64,000 bases of DNA, from positions 435,788 through 499,787 of the forward strand of contig NW_008805075.1 of assembly GCF_000004825.1 (NCBI RefSeq), read 5' to 3'. The notes under the pieces are model-generated. The model did not search any database. It saw only the letters and a program-made list of their open reading frames with translations, and was not told where the DNA came from. Origin of the DNA: Heterostelium album PN500 (taxonomy: Eukaryota > Evosea > Eumycetozoa > Acytosteliales > Acytosteliaceae). Shown here piece by piece: positions 11,199 to 23,135 of this stretch. Numbering within the stretch: position 1 is the stretch's first letter; each line of letters opens with the position of its first letter. Made by a program: the position numbers and the translations under genes.

Positions 11199-12435
11199 TA
11201 AAAACATCACCATCTAAGAAACCCAATTTCGATTTCGATTTAGTATGTTCAGCAGTCTATTATTATATTAACATAGGTGTCTGATTGGATTGTGAAAAAG
11301 TCTAAATCTATGATGATGTTTGTTGTTGATATGGTATCCTTTATATGTGCTTATAATAGTGAGGCGAGGTGAGTTGAGGTAAGAGAGTGAGTGGGATTGT
11401 TTGTTTTTAGTTTGTGTCACTCCATTAATTAAGGGCCAAATCAAATACCACCACACCATCCATAGTCACGTGACTAATATGACCGACCTACCTGGTAATA
11501 AATCTAATCAAATCAAATTAAATCACACACACATACAAAAACCTAACATCGTGATTCTTAAAAATAGGAGTTTCTCTAAGATTTATCGCTCTAAAATTTG
11601 AGATATATTTCATTCTCTCTCAGAGTAAGAAACAACCGTTTGGTTCTCTGATGTTTGATTGATTCGATATGCAAACACTAAATTTACATACTCACACATA
11701 CATCACACCAAAAGATTTCATCAAATCGCAAATTTAAAACCTAGCTCATTGGTCGAGTTTAAATTAGATCACTAAAAAATCGAGAGAGAAGAGCCTTCGC
11801 ATATCATTGTGTTACAAAATGTCTTTAAATTTAAAGTGAACCAAAATTTTGGCGCCAAAATCTAACCTAAAAAAAAACCAAAAAAACAAAAGATGGTGTT
11901 TGAGTATATTTTTGCCTCACATCGATGATCACACCCAATCACTGCACTGAGAAATTGCTTTTAATTTTGCCTCACATCGATGATTGATTCACACCATCAC
12001 CAGCCAAGCAGAACCACCACAAAAAACTAAACAGTTTTCGAATTTTTCATTAAAAAAGTGATTTTTATATGTTTGTAAACTAAAAAAGATGTGTTTCTGT
12101 TCCTGAATTCCTGTGATTGCAAAACACTCTTACCCCCAAATTTCTTTATTAGGCAAAGTTATTATGGCTGTTGTTGAAACTGTTTGGTTAATGTTCACCC
12201 AACAAACCAGTGGTGGTGAAATCCGACTCTCACTCTCACTCATTTATAAATTAAATCGCCCACACACAAAAATTATTTTTTCAATATATTTGGGTTAGAT
12301 TGAAATTTAACTCAATCATTTTTTTTTTCACAACAATCCACATTCAAACAAATAAACAAATAAATATAAATATAAATATAAATATCATATAAATAACATT
12401 ATCTAAATAAATAATAATAAATAAATATCCATAAA
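11199..12435. other. Intergenic region with a duplicated promoter-type element
   Basis: No gene was seen. Notable content is a 20-bp direct repeat (see 11909-11984) and several CACACC/CACAC runs, about 450-530 bp before the next ATG. Confidence 0.6.
11909..11984. promoter_or_regulatory. Direct repeat TTTTGCCTCACATCGATGAT, two copies
   Basis: Copies at 11910-11929 and 11965-11984 are identical over 20 bp and about 55 bp apart. Each contains the palindrome ATCGAT and a CTCACA box. The position upstream of the Asn-rich gene at 12436 suggests paired transcription-factor sites; this is inference. Confidence 0.5.
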
Positions 12436-12900
12436 ATGTCAACAAGAACATTAAATTATTGTTTTAGAAATTCAAATTTAAATAATTTTCTATCATCACC
12501 TAATAATAATATTATTATACAGAGAACTTCTTCATCTCTTTTAAATGATAATAATAATATTAATAGTAATATAAATAATTGTAATAATAGTAATATAAAT
12601 ATGGATAAAACATTTTTCAGTTTTTCAAATCTTTCCATTAATAATCATCATACCTCATTTATAACGGAGAATAACTCTGAAAATGATTTATTTATTTCAC
12701 AATCGAGTATACCGATGTTGTTACCAGAGTTTGACCAAGATCATAATCACAGCCACTGCCTAGTGGGCAGCAGCCAGACAAGACCTTCCACACCAACTCC
12801 ACAAAACTACGTACCAAAATGTCCATCTGCACCAAAGAAAAAACCTGTCGTTAAATCAAGAAGAGGTTCTGCAATTCCAAGGATTTTATTCCAAGAATAA
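12436..12900 (+). CDS. Small Asn-rich protein with a basic CPSAPKKKP tail
   Basis: A 154-aa single-exon protein. The first ~60 residues are a low-complexity Asn/Ser/Ile region encoded by AAT repeats. The rest looks constrained: an acidic/Ser stretch, then YVPKCPSAPKKKP, the basic segment VVKSRRGSAIP (RRGS is a good basophilic-kinase site) and a final RILFQE. The C-P-x-A-P-K/R-K motif is reminiscent of the conserved motif of plant SIAMESE-type cyclin-dependent kinase inhibitors, which are also small with a disordered N-terminus. That is a motif-level resemblance only. It has an unusually structured upstream region with duplicated elements, hinting at regulated expression. The ORF has composition and a C-terminus unlike a chance frame. 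Confidence 0.65.
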   Translation: MSTRTLNYCFRNSNLNNFLSSPNNNIIIQRTSSSLLNDNNNINSNINNCNNSNINMDKTFFSFSNLSINNHHTSFITENNSENDLFISQSSIPMLLPEFDQDHNHSHCLVGSSQTRPSTPTPQNYVPKCPSAPKKKPVVKSRRGSAIPRILFQE

Positions 12901-13190
12901 ATAAATAAATAATAATAATGTATAGAAAAGATCTGAAATCCAACAATCAATCAATCAAACAAACAATCAATCAAACAACCTTTACAATACAAAACACAAT
13001 GTTTTGTTTTTCCTTACTATCTCTCGATAATGTACATTTGTATTCTAACTTTAACCAATTAAATTAAATAAATAAATTTAATGTATTAATAATTTACCTA
13101 AAAAAAAAAAAAAACTTTTTTAATTTTTTGATCTTCAATCTGAGACTCTGTTGTTCCACGATTAAAGCTTTTACTTAATAAACTTAAAAC

Positions 13191-15629
13191 ATGTCAAATG
13201 TAACTATTTAATTATATTCTAAACATTATATAATAACATATAGTAACATAACTAACTAAATCAATTATATATATATGTAATATGTTTATTTATTTTTAGA
13301 AAAGAAAAGGTGAAAATGATAATGATGTATCATCTAAATATACAAAGATAGTTGATCAAGTTAGTGATGAAGTTGTAAGTAATATTATAATAATAATAAT
13401 AATAATGATGATGATATCATTTACTAACTTTTACTTTAATTTGTTTAAACCTTACAAAAGTTTGAAGAACTTAATCAAAATACATTAAAGAAACTCGTGT
13501 TATCATTTGAAAAGAAATATAATAATAACCAAGAAATGCGTTTAAAGTATTCTAAACAACCTGAAAAGTATGTAAATGTTTGCTCTTAGTTCTTAGTTAT
13601 ATAGATCTAGCAAAACAATTAATAACTTTAAAATTGATTATTACAAAAAAACTAGATTTATGGACAGTGAAATAGAGTTATATGAAGAGATTAAAAAGTT
13701 ACAGATCATCGCCACAGCACCAGAGTTGTATCCTCTCTTTATTAAACTGGGGTCGGTTACATCGTTGGGATCACTTTTACTACATGACAACACCGATATC
13801 GTTATTGATACAATCGATCTGTTTCAAGAGTTGACCGCACAGGAATCACCTACACAAGATGAATCTCTATCTTTAACAAACAGTATTGTATGTTATTAGA
13901 GTATTGTTAGTCAATCACATAACTAGCTAACTAACTAACTAACTATTCTATTCTTAAGTTTGAAAATGGTATATTAGAGGTATTGGTTCAACAGACATTT
14001 GACAAATTAGAATGTAGTAATCCCGATGAACAACAAGCAGTACACAACATTCTTAATATATTTGAGAATCTTTTAGAGGTAAAGCCACTGGAAACATCCA
14101 AAATACTTGTTGATAAATCAAATGTATTCAAATATATTCTAGACACTATTTCAAATAAATCGACACCATTACCAATTAGATTGTAAGTAATAACCATTAT
14201 TATCTCGAATCTGATGATCTGTTATTACAATTAATATTAATTAATGTTTGATTTATACAAATATATAGATATTGTTGTGAGATCTTATCAATTATATTAC
14301 AAGAGTACGAAGAAAGTAGAACAGAGTTTGGTAAAAAAGATGGAATCGAAAGATTATTAATTGTTATATCTGTAACTATTCGTTGATATATATATATCGT
14401 TATCTATTCATTGTAATTTATAATAAGTATACTAATAATAGATTAAAACCAATAGGCATATAAAAAGAAATCACCAGAATCATTGGAGGAGAGTGAAATG
14501 GTAGAGAATATATTTAGTTCGCTCTGTTCTTGTTTATTTAATCATCGTAAAAACAAAGAGTTATTTATAAAGTCTGAGGGTATTGAGTTAATGTTGTTAT
14601 TTATCAAGTATGTTTGTTATTTTCATTGACATTCAGAGTCAGAGGATAATAATTAACTAATCTTTAACCTCTTCTTTTTAGGAATAAAACAACACTCAGA
14701 AGTTCTGCACTCAAAGTATTCAACTATGCATTGTCCGATGACAGAGTATGTTGTGAAAGATTCGTAGATCAACTCGGTCTCAAGACTTTGTTTTCATCTC
14801 TAATGAAAAAAGTAAAGTCAAAGCATAACAAAAAGGTTTATAATGAATCAGAGGATGAAGGTATGTTATGTTATGCTTTGTTACTATGTTATTGCAACAA
14901 ATAATATAATGATCATAATAAGTTTAAACACTAATTAACTTATTATCTTTATTTTACAAAATTATAAAATTATTATAATAGAGCATATAATTACTACGAT
15001 ATTCTCATTGTTGTTCAATCTTGAGAAACGATCGGAGCGATACAACAGAGTAGTTTCAAAGTTTACAGAGAATCAGTTTGAGAAGATCGACAGATGCTTT
15101 GAGCTAATCGACAAGTACACGAAAAGATTGGTTGCACTTGAGAACGATTTGAAACAAGAAGAGGATGAATACGATGAAGATGAATTGTTTTTAAAGAGAA
15201 TCGATGCAGGTTTATTAAAGCTACAAATATTGGATTTGATCATTGCCATTTTATATTCGGAGCAAAACGATGTAAGTACACACACACTTTGCAACATTAT
15301 TCAAAACGATTGAACACCAAACTTTTAAAGTTATTAACATTTACAAAACAAAAACAAAAACATGCGCTCAACAGTTGAAAAGTAAAATAGATACCTCAAT
15401 GAAACAAAAGAATATCAGTAAGAATAACATTAGACAAGTATTAATAGGTAGGTAGTAACTTTAGAGTTCAAATTTGGTCAATTAATAATTCATTCTAATC
15501 AATATGTTTGTTTTTTCATAATTATTATAATAATATACAGAGTATAGAGATGGACTTGATGATACAACTGAAGAAAAGAGAAAACAAATTGACTATGTTA
15601 GTTCAGTAATAACAAGTTTCGAAAAATAA
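13191..15629 (+). CDS. ctnnbl1: Beta-catenin-like protein 1 (CTNNBL1)
   Basis: Eleven exons: 13191-13199, 13300-13374, 13461-13567, 13656-13887, 13959-14182, 14269-14371, 14456-14607, 14682-14860, 14982-15271, 15375-15447, 15541-15629. They join without a frame break to about 510 aa. CTNNBL1 is an armadillo-repeat protein associated with the Prp19/CDC5L spliceosome complex and acts in the nucleus. Recognisable family text includes KFMDSEIELYEEIKKLQ, LYPLFIKLGSVTSLGSLL, NILNIFENLLEV and FERFxxxF-like segments replaced here by FVDQLGLKTLF. The last exons carry the conserved YRDGL...EEKRKQIDYV helix. The first exon is only nine bases (Met-Ser-Asn) and is inferred from a good GTAACT donor and from the basic KRKGENDND that follows, as in the family N-terminus. 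Length is slightly below the human protein (about 563 aa). Confidence 0.92.
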
Positions 15630-18600
15630 TAATAATAATAATAATAATAATAGTATTAATGATAATTACAGTTAGTTATTCATGAATCAGTGCAGTGTAA
15701 CAAGTAACATAAAGTAAATAAAATTATAATTGGATGTTCATATCGATAACAGTTCAAGTTAAAACGTATCGATAACAGTAAATAATAATATCTTGATATC
15801 ATATTCTTTGAATTCAGTAATTAAACTGTCCAGTAATTTTAATTACTATCCTATGAAATAGATATATATGTAGTTAGATATAGAGAGTTAGATAAATACA
15901 TTTATATTAATAAACAAGTTTATATCATTATGTTAATCAATTTTTTCACTTTCACTACACTACTGTTCAAAACCCAAATTTTTTTACTAATGTTAAAGTA
16001 AAGGTAAGAGATTTAATAACAATAGATAGTGATATACCTTTTGTTAAATTGATTGGATGTATTGACAGATTTTATGCTTATGCTTATTCTAATCAGAAAG
16101 TTGATGGTTAACCTTTTTGTTTTAGTAACTCTATATTCAATAACTTACTACCCAATCATTTATAAATGAAATCATTCACAACAACAGTAGTAGTGGCAGT
16201 AGCTACAACCAACAAACAGTAAGTAAATATAATGTATCTATGTGGACTTTCTTTCGATTGACGTATCCATCAATAGTTGATTGTTTTTGCTGTTTTTGTA
16301 AATCTACTATCATTCAAAACCTTTGGTTTATGAAATATATAGATACGTGTATCAAATCAAATGAAGAGAGAAAAACCAAACCAACTTGACATATATATGC
16401 ATACTTTTATATTAAATATCAATATGACGATAACTTCCAAATAAGTAAAAATCACAATCGCCAATCATATAAGAGACATTCTTTTCTCTCACATTAATAT
16501 ACTAGGTTGACTTCACACCATATATATTCTATTATCTTAATGCATTCCTACTGCTCCTCAAAATAAAATCTTACTACACACAAGTAAGTCCAACTATTAA
16601 AGGAAAGAATGGTTGGATTGGATCACTTTCTTTGTTCGTTTGGTGGTGATTTTGTGTGTGTATATATATATATGATATTCAATAACTAAAACACACACAC
16701 ATTTATATATATGTACATTTATATATGAGTGGAGTGTGTTTTATAGTTAATCAGATGATAGAACAGACCTATGATAATATAAATAGGAGTAGTACAAAAT
16801 GGATGAAGATGTAACTAATGATGATGATGATAATGATGATGTTGTTAATAATGATTTTAAATCAATTATATCTCAGTTTTGATATCACATATCATACCAC
16901 ATCAACAGTTCCCCACCAACTAGATATTATCATTATCATTTATCATCAAACAGCAACAACAACAACAATCACAAACACACACACATATAATTAATGAATT
17001 CATTCCTGATGAGTGTGTTGCTACTCATTAGTGTTTTGTTTTAACGATTTTTTTCAATTGAATCCTCTCTGGTGGTTACACAAGTGATGAGCTGACATCA
17101 ATATGAGAAAACAAATCACTCATGATGTTTGTGTGTGGTGGTAGTAGAATAGATGGTAATGCCAACTCTTGTCAATGTGTTTTTTCTAAAAGAAGATTGT
17201 TCTTGGTAACAGATATATTTCCTGAATATAATATCTGTTGTTTTCTTTACAGCATCATTTTGTGTTTCCTCCAATTAATATATGATTTCCATCATCAAAC
17301 AACCACACCCACTACTACTATTTCTAACACACAATCACCACATCCTCCTAAAACAAATATAACAAATATAACAACAACAACAACAACAATACCATTTTCT
17401 TTTCAATTCATAATTCATTCATATTTAATAAATTAATTAAGTAGTACCATCATTTTAATACTCTGTTTAGTGTTGGTTGTTGTTGTTGTTTGAAGGAAGT
17501 GTTTTGTTTTAATAGATTCAACAAATATATGCAACAATAATACTTGTCGTTGTGTGACACCAGTGGTTTCAGAAAAAAACAATACCAACAACAAGATATG
17601 TTATGTTGTCCTGTTCCATCACTTTTTTTTTTTTTTTTTTGATATTATTTTGGGAAGCATTCAGAGTGTGGTGGTAGTTGATATTCACATGTTTCGAAAT
17701 TTAATACGACCCACTCACCACATATTTTACTCTCTGCTCTAAAAAATATAAAACAAAATACATCAATCAATCAAGACGCATCACCCACCTACCAAAGAAT
17801 CAAAAACAAAACAAGGAAAGCATATATAAATTTTGAGTGCTCTGGATCTAAACAACAACACATTCACGCAACTGAATTTTTATACTCTTGAATTGCTTAG
17901 CGCATCACACATTCACATACAGTTATGCAACAACCACGGTCACTCAAAATTGAAACCATTCTCTTGGGTTAGTCGACTACCAAAATTGAAACATGAAAAT
18001 GATATCAACTGAGAATTTTTTTTATAAGCGATACATCTATATATTAATTTGGTAGTTAAATGAATTGAAATAATATTATAACATAACACCGCACCTGCAC
18101 TTTTCATTCACCCCAAAAAAACATTATTATTAATTTATTACTATTAATATTAATAATATTGTTAATATTATTAATATTATTATGATTATTAAAGTTGGTA
18201 ACCCCCACTACCAATCTGTTAAACACCACCACTCACACACTGATCAGAGGTTAAGTACATATATATATATAACAGTGTGGTGATTTCTTTTAGGTATTGT
18301 TGAAACCAACCATCTTTTTTGTTTTTCTTTTCAAACAACTCCTTCTCTTACACCTAATACCAAACATGATTACTTCCTACTACTATTGGATTTGTTGTTG
18401 TTGTTGTTGTTGTTGTTATTGTTGTTGGTTTGGACCAAAATGGTTGATTTTTAAAAACCAACTCATCATTTTGAACAACATCAACCACTACTGATTTTGA
18501 TAATATCATAAAAATAAAATGTCTCACCAACTCAACCACCACCACCATCATCAACCACTCAGCAATTCACACTCACCATGCGATGCTTCTTCCTTATAAA

Positions 18601-19056
18601 ATATGGATTTATAAAGATATATATTAATTTTTAAAAATATCAAACATAACATATGCTTTTGGGTATTTTATTTCAATTTTGTTGGTAAAAGTAAAATAGG
18701 AATACATAAATCAAAATTTTGTTTAAATATCACATCTTCATCATCAACAAACATTTATCTTTTTTAAATTGCCATTTCTTGATATTTCACATCCATCATT
18801 TTGGCAAAAATATTAATAATATTATTTTTTTTTCCTAAATATTAATAATATTTTCCATTTTCCATTTTTCCACATTCTTTTTTTATAATAATTATATTAT
18901 ATTATTTATTTATTTATAATAATATTTTATTTATTTATTTATTCACCAATTCTTTCCTGAATATTATTTATTTAATTTTAAATTAATTTTTTCCAATTTC
19001 CTCTTTTAATAATTTATAAATTATTAGTTTTTTTCTTTTTTAAATTACAATAAACA
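15630..19056. other. Long gene-poor region upstream of the Myb gene
   Basis: 3.4 kb with no supportable gene. Contents include scattered CA/GT tracts, a self-complementary AT block around 18125-18190 and T runs. Several open frames of 60-100 codons, such as 17122-17436, have translations dominated by repeats. A 27-codon ATG frame at 16799-16881 rich in Asp is probably chance. It likely contains the Myb promoter and possibly unrecognised non-coding RNA. Confidence 0.55.
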
Positions 19057-20539
19057 ATGATGGCAATGGTAAATACTATGGGATATCAAGTTGGCCTTTA
19101 TCCATATCAGAATCCCAATTATGTTCACCAAATCCAAACGGTTCCAACAAACGAATACGATTCCTCATATATTGAGCAAAATCTGTTTTTCCAATATCCA
19201 CAACAACAACAGCAACCACAACATTTGCAACAAATTCCTGCACAACCACTCCAATCAAACACACATCATCACCATCAACAACATCCCCAACAATTCACAA
19301 CAACCAGTCCAACTACTAGTCCCAACAGTAGAAAGCGACCATATGATATTCTTTCTTCGCCACCCAACTACTCCATACAACAACTCTATTCACCAAATAC
19401 ATATCAAATTCATCAACAGCAGTTGCAGCACCAACAACTACAGCAACAACAACTTCAACAACAACAGCAACAACAACTTCAACATATTCAATCTTCACCA
19501 AGCAGCAGTGCCTACAATTTCGTTCCAATTTCACAACCGACTACACCACCAACAACAGATATTGATGAAGATATCGAAGAGCAACTTCGTGACTATCTCT
19601 CACCAATGTTCTCCAAGTTCTTTGACCAAACCACCAAAGAGCATCTATCAACTCTGATCGCCGACTTTTTAAATGATGAACTTCCGCTCAGATCTATCAT
19701 CAATGAACTAAGAATGATGGTAATGGACGACAGATCTTTGCTTCACTATCTCATCGAGATATTTATCGTTATGGACACCACCAACAAAATGTACAGCTTC
19801 CTCCTTGAGAATGGAGTTGAAGAACATGAACTAAATATAGATACAAAGAATTTTGCAATGTTATTTGATACCGAAAATGGTTTCAAAAAGGTAAACTATT
19901 AATCAATCTTTTCTTTTATTAATAATGGTTACTAATTTTTAATTATAATAGTTTAACCTAGACTTACAAAGAGAACGCTCAAGAAAAAGTGTGAGTAGAG
20001 GACTGAGAAATCCACCAAACAAATGGACCAAAGAAGAATCACAGAGATTGATTCAGTTGGTTCACGAGAGTGGTGATAAACAATGGAAGAAGATCGCCAT
20101 CCAAATTGGCGGTGGAAAAACAGGTGCACAATGTGCACAACACTGGAAGCGTGTGCTCTGTCCAGCCATCAGAAAAGGCAGCTGGGACGAAGAGGAAGAA
20201 GCTAAACTTTTCATTTTGGTCGACAAGCACGGACAGAGCTGGAAGAACGTCGCCAGCGAGATTAGAACCAGAACCGACATTCAGTGTCGCTATCAGTACT
20301 TCAAGAGTTGCATGTCACGTGAAGTACCATGGTCGCCAAAGGAAGACGAACTACTACAGAAAAAGGTGATCGAATGCAAACAAGAGGGAAGAGACATCAG
20401 TTGGATGGATCTATCAAAGGCAATGGCACGCGCAAGACAAACAAAGATTCCAAGAACTGCCCTTGAATGTAAATCAAGATGGGAAGCAATCTCCATTGGT
20501 TCAATCGTTGATGGTTTAGATTTATCTTCAAACTTTTAA
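19057..20539 (+). CDS. Three-repeat Myb DNA-binding protein
   Basis: Two exons, 19057-19890 and 19952-20539, join in phase 0 to about 473 aa. The N-terminal half is Gln/His-rich disordered sequence, followed by a compact acidic-helical segment (about residues 165-280). Exon 2 encodes three tandem Myb/SANT repeats: about 300-348 (NKWTKEESQRLIQLV...QCAQHWKRV), 352-398 (KGSWDEEEEAKLFILVDKHG...QCRYQYF) and 402-460 (VPWSPKEDELLQKKV...ECKSRWEAI). The regularly spaced tryptophans of each helix set are present, the third repeat being the most divergent. This is the animal-like R1R2R3 arrangement also found in dictyostelid developmental Myb factors; sequence-specific DNA binding in the nucleus is expected. 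Which Myb paralogue it is cannot be decided here. A 3.4-kb gene-free upstream region is consistent with complex regulation. Confidence 0.88.
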
Positions 20540-21311
20540 TCAAAAGAAAAACAAACTTTACTTTCAAAACATTGTTTGAAAGAAAGGATAAAAAATAATA
20601 ATAATTAAAAAAAAAACAAAAAAAACAATCTAATAAATAAATATTCAGATATTAATATTTGTATATAAAAAAATTAAATTTATCATTTTTATTATTATAA
20701 TTTTAATTTATAATGTTATCCCTACTTTAATTAAAAAAAAAAGAATAAGTTTTAGTTAGTTATAACTTGATAATAAAATAATAATAACAATTTAATAATA
20801 AAGAGTTTTGATATTATATAAATCAGGTTGTATAAGTTAAGGGTCATAGTTGTCACACTAAATCTTTCAATTTTCATCAGATAATAATAATAATATATTA
20901 TAAATATATTTTATTTTATTTATTTATACATACTTCTTGTTGCTTAGACAGTTAAAAATTGATCAAACTTTTGAAAGGTTTTTCTAGCTGCGGAGTCAGC
21001 CGACCTACAAAAAAACAAAACAATACCAAAAATCTTACTATTTTTTAAACAGAACTTCATTATTATTTTTTTCATTAATATTATCATTTTTATTTTTTCA
21101 ATTAATATAATTTTTTTTTTTTTTTTTTGTAAATATTTTTTAAAATTAGTATAATACAGTTATCAACAAAATATAAATTAGGATATAGTAAATATAATAA
21201 AAATTGGAATATAATAATAATAATATAATAGAGTATTTTGTTAGTGATTTTGTTGTTGTTGTTTTTATAGTTTGCATTATCACTTTTCATCTAGTTTCAA
21301 GTTTAATCAAT
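20540..21311. other. Intergenic region between Myb and RanBPM genes
   Basis: Mostly A/T tracts, with one island of coding-like sequence on the minus strand (20944-21004), described separately. Confidence 0.6.
20944..21004 (-). CDS. Possible last exon of a very small minus-strand gene
   Basis: After a strong acceptor (TTTTTTTGTAG, reading the minus strand at 21005 upward) there is a 61-bp stretch with ordinary codon use that ends in TAA, reading SADSAARKTFQKFDQFLTV in one frame. It is the only non-AT-rich patch in this gap. About 70 bp upstream is ATGAAGTTCTGTTTAAAAAATA followed by a GTAAGA donor, but that donor leaves the other frame (ending PFKSLINF). The gene model is therefore unresolved: it could be a tiny protein gene, part of a non-coding RNA, or chance. 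Confidence 0.25.
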
Positions 21312-22882
21312 ATGTTGACATCATCATCATCGTCGTCGTCGAGTCAACAGTCATCATCATCAATGAAAGATGTAACAATGGTTGACTGCTTGGTATCCGA
21401 TGAGTTAAACAATACTAGTTCATCTTATTATGGTCCGTTCAGTGGATTGTTAGAGTTACCGACACATTGGAGTTCCAAAGAGAAAGAGAAATCCGGTAAT
21501 CTCGATTTGAACTCGAGTAATATGCGTGTTACATACAAGTCGCCAAAGGAGAATGGCGATGCCGGATTGGTGCGTGCCAACCACCCGATTCCACCGGCAT
21601 GCGGAATCTACTATTTCGAGGTGAAAGTCATTAGCAAAGGCAAAGATGGCTATATAGGCGTCGGTGTGTGCACACAGCAGATGCTGCTGTCGCGACTGCC
21701 TGGCTGGGAGAAGAATTCCTACGGTTATCACGGTGACGACGGTCACTTTTTCAAGGGTGCCGGCTCGGGCAAGTCTTACGGCCCGACCTACACAACGAAC
21801 GACGTCATCGGATGCTGCATCAATTTTGTACATAATACACTGTTTTTCACAAAGAATGGAGTTCCTCTTGGTGAGGCGGCCAACGACATCAAAGGACTGA
21901 CACTCTATCCTTGCGTTGGACTGCGCACACTTGGCGAGTCGGTAGAGGCCAACTTTGGACAGAAATCATTTGTTTTTGAAATTGCACAACTCTTTAAGGA
22001 GGAGAGATTGAAGATCTATAAAAGTCTGCAGGTCACACCGACCAATCACGAAGAGATGACCTCAACACAGCTCGTTCTCGGATATCTCATGCACCATGGA
22101 TACCCAGAGACCGTTAAACTATTTGCAAATGCAACAGGAATCAATGATAGTAGTTTAGAGTCACAATTAGATGATATAAAGAATAGACAGAGTAAGTAGA
22201 AATGCAATTACATAGTCAATAGTTTGTTTATAAACAGTTTATTAACAATCATTTGTTTGTTTGTTTGTTTGTTTGCTTTGATAATAATTACAGAGATTTC
22301 AGATTTATTATTAAATGGTGATGTCGAAAAGGTGATAGCAGAGTTGAATAGATTATATCCAGAATTCCTTTTAAAGAGAAGAGACATTTTATTTAAGTTG
22401 TATTGTCAAAAGTTTATAGAGATGATAAAGGTTGCACCGTTGGAAGATACATTGGCATTTGGCAAGGATCTATATAAATTCATACAAGAGTCACCCGAGA
22501 ATGAAGCAAGTCTAAATGAAGTATTCTCTTTGATTGCCTATCAGGATCCATACTCAAGTCCTGTCTCCTACCTCATGCAACCAAGTAGGAGAGATCCAAT
22601 TGTTAGTGATTTAAATCGTGCTTTATTAGGTAAATAATCATTCATTCATTAATGAACAGTATTTTAACATTGATTATTAAATAACTAACATTTAAAATAA
22701 TCTACTACTATTTAATCACCTTTTTTTTTTTTTTAGTTTATTGTAATAAACCATCAACACCAGTACTAGAAAAGATAGTTAAACAGGTAAAGGTTGTCAT
22801 TAACGAAGTTGTTGTACATAATGCTGCACCCTCAGCCATATTTATGAATCTAAATGAATTTATAGAGCACGATGAAAACTAA
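21312..22882 (+). CDS. RanBPM-like SPRY-LisH-CTLH protein (GID/CTLH complex subunit)
   Basis: Three exons (21312-22191, 22294-22629, 22737-22882) give about 453 aa. After a Ser-rich start there is a SPRY domain (about 55-215) with GIYYFEVKVISKGKDGYIGVG, WEKNSYGYHGDDG and TLFFTKNGVPLG, then a LisH motif (about 250-280, LVLGYLMHHGYPETVKLF), a CTLH segment (about 292-350, DLLLNGDVEKVIAELNRLYPEFL) and the C-terminal CRA helices. This exact order is that of RanBP9/RanBP10 and yeast Gid1, scaffold and substrate-receptor-docking subunits of the GID/CTLH E3 ubiquitin ligase. The ATG at 21312 is chosen because the longer upstream frame is hydrophobic AT-rich sequence unlike family N-termini. Length is close to plant and fungal homologues. 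The identification is secure; the specific complex role is from the family. Confidence 0.93.
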
Positions 22883-23135
22883 AGCAAGGTACATTCAATT
22901 TATATAAACAAAAATAAACAATATTGTACTTTTTAATGTATAGTTTAAACTAAATGTTTAAAAAACAATATCAATGTATATTTAAAATAGATTATTAGAT
23001 AGATAGTGTTATAGAGTTTAATTATTATGATTGTTTAGCAAATACATTAAAACTAAATGATTTCTTTATTTATTATAATTAGTTAGTTTTACTAAATATC
23101 CTGTTTGTTTTAAATTAAAGGTTGACTTGATTTAT

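Noticed and set aside
17122-17436. 104-codon plus-strand frame in the long gap
   Set aside because: Ends in Thr/Asn repeats and has no conserved-looking core; probably chance.
21204-21311. RanBPM start at the upstream frame
   Set aside because: The added 36 residues are AT-driven hydrophobic sequence; the family starts with a short Ser-rich or disordered region.
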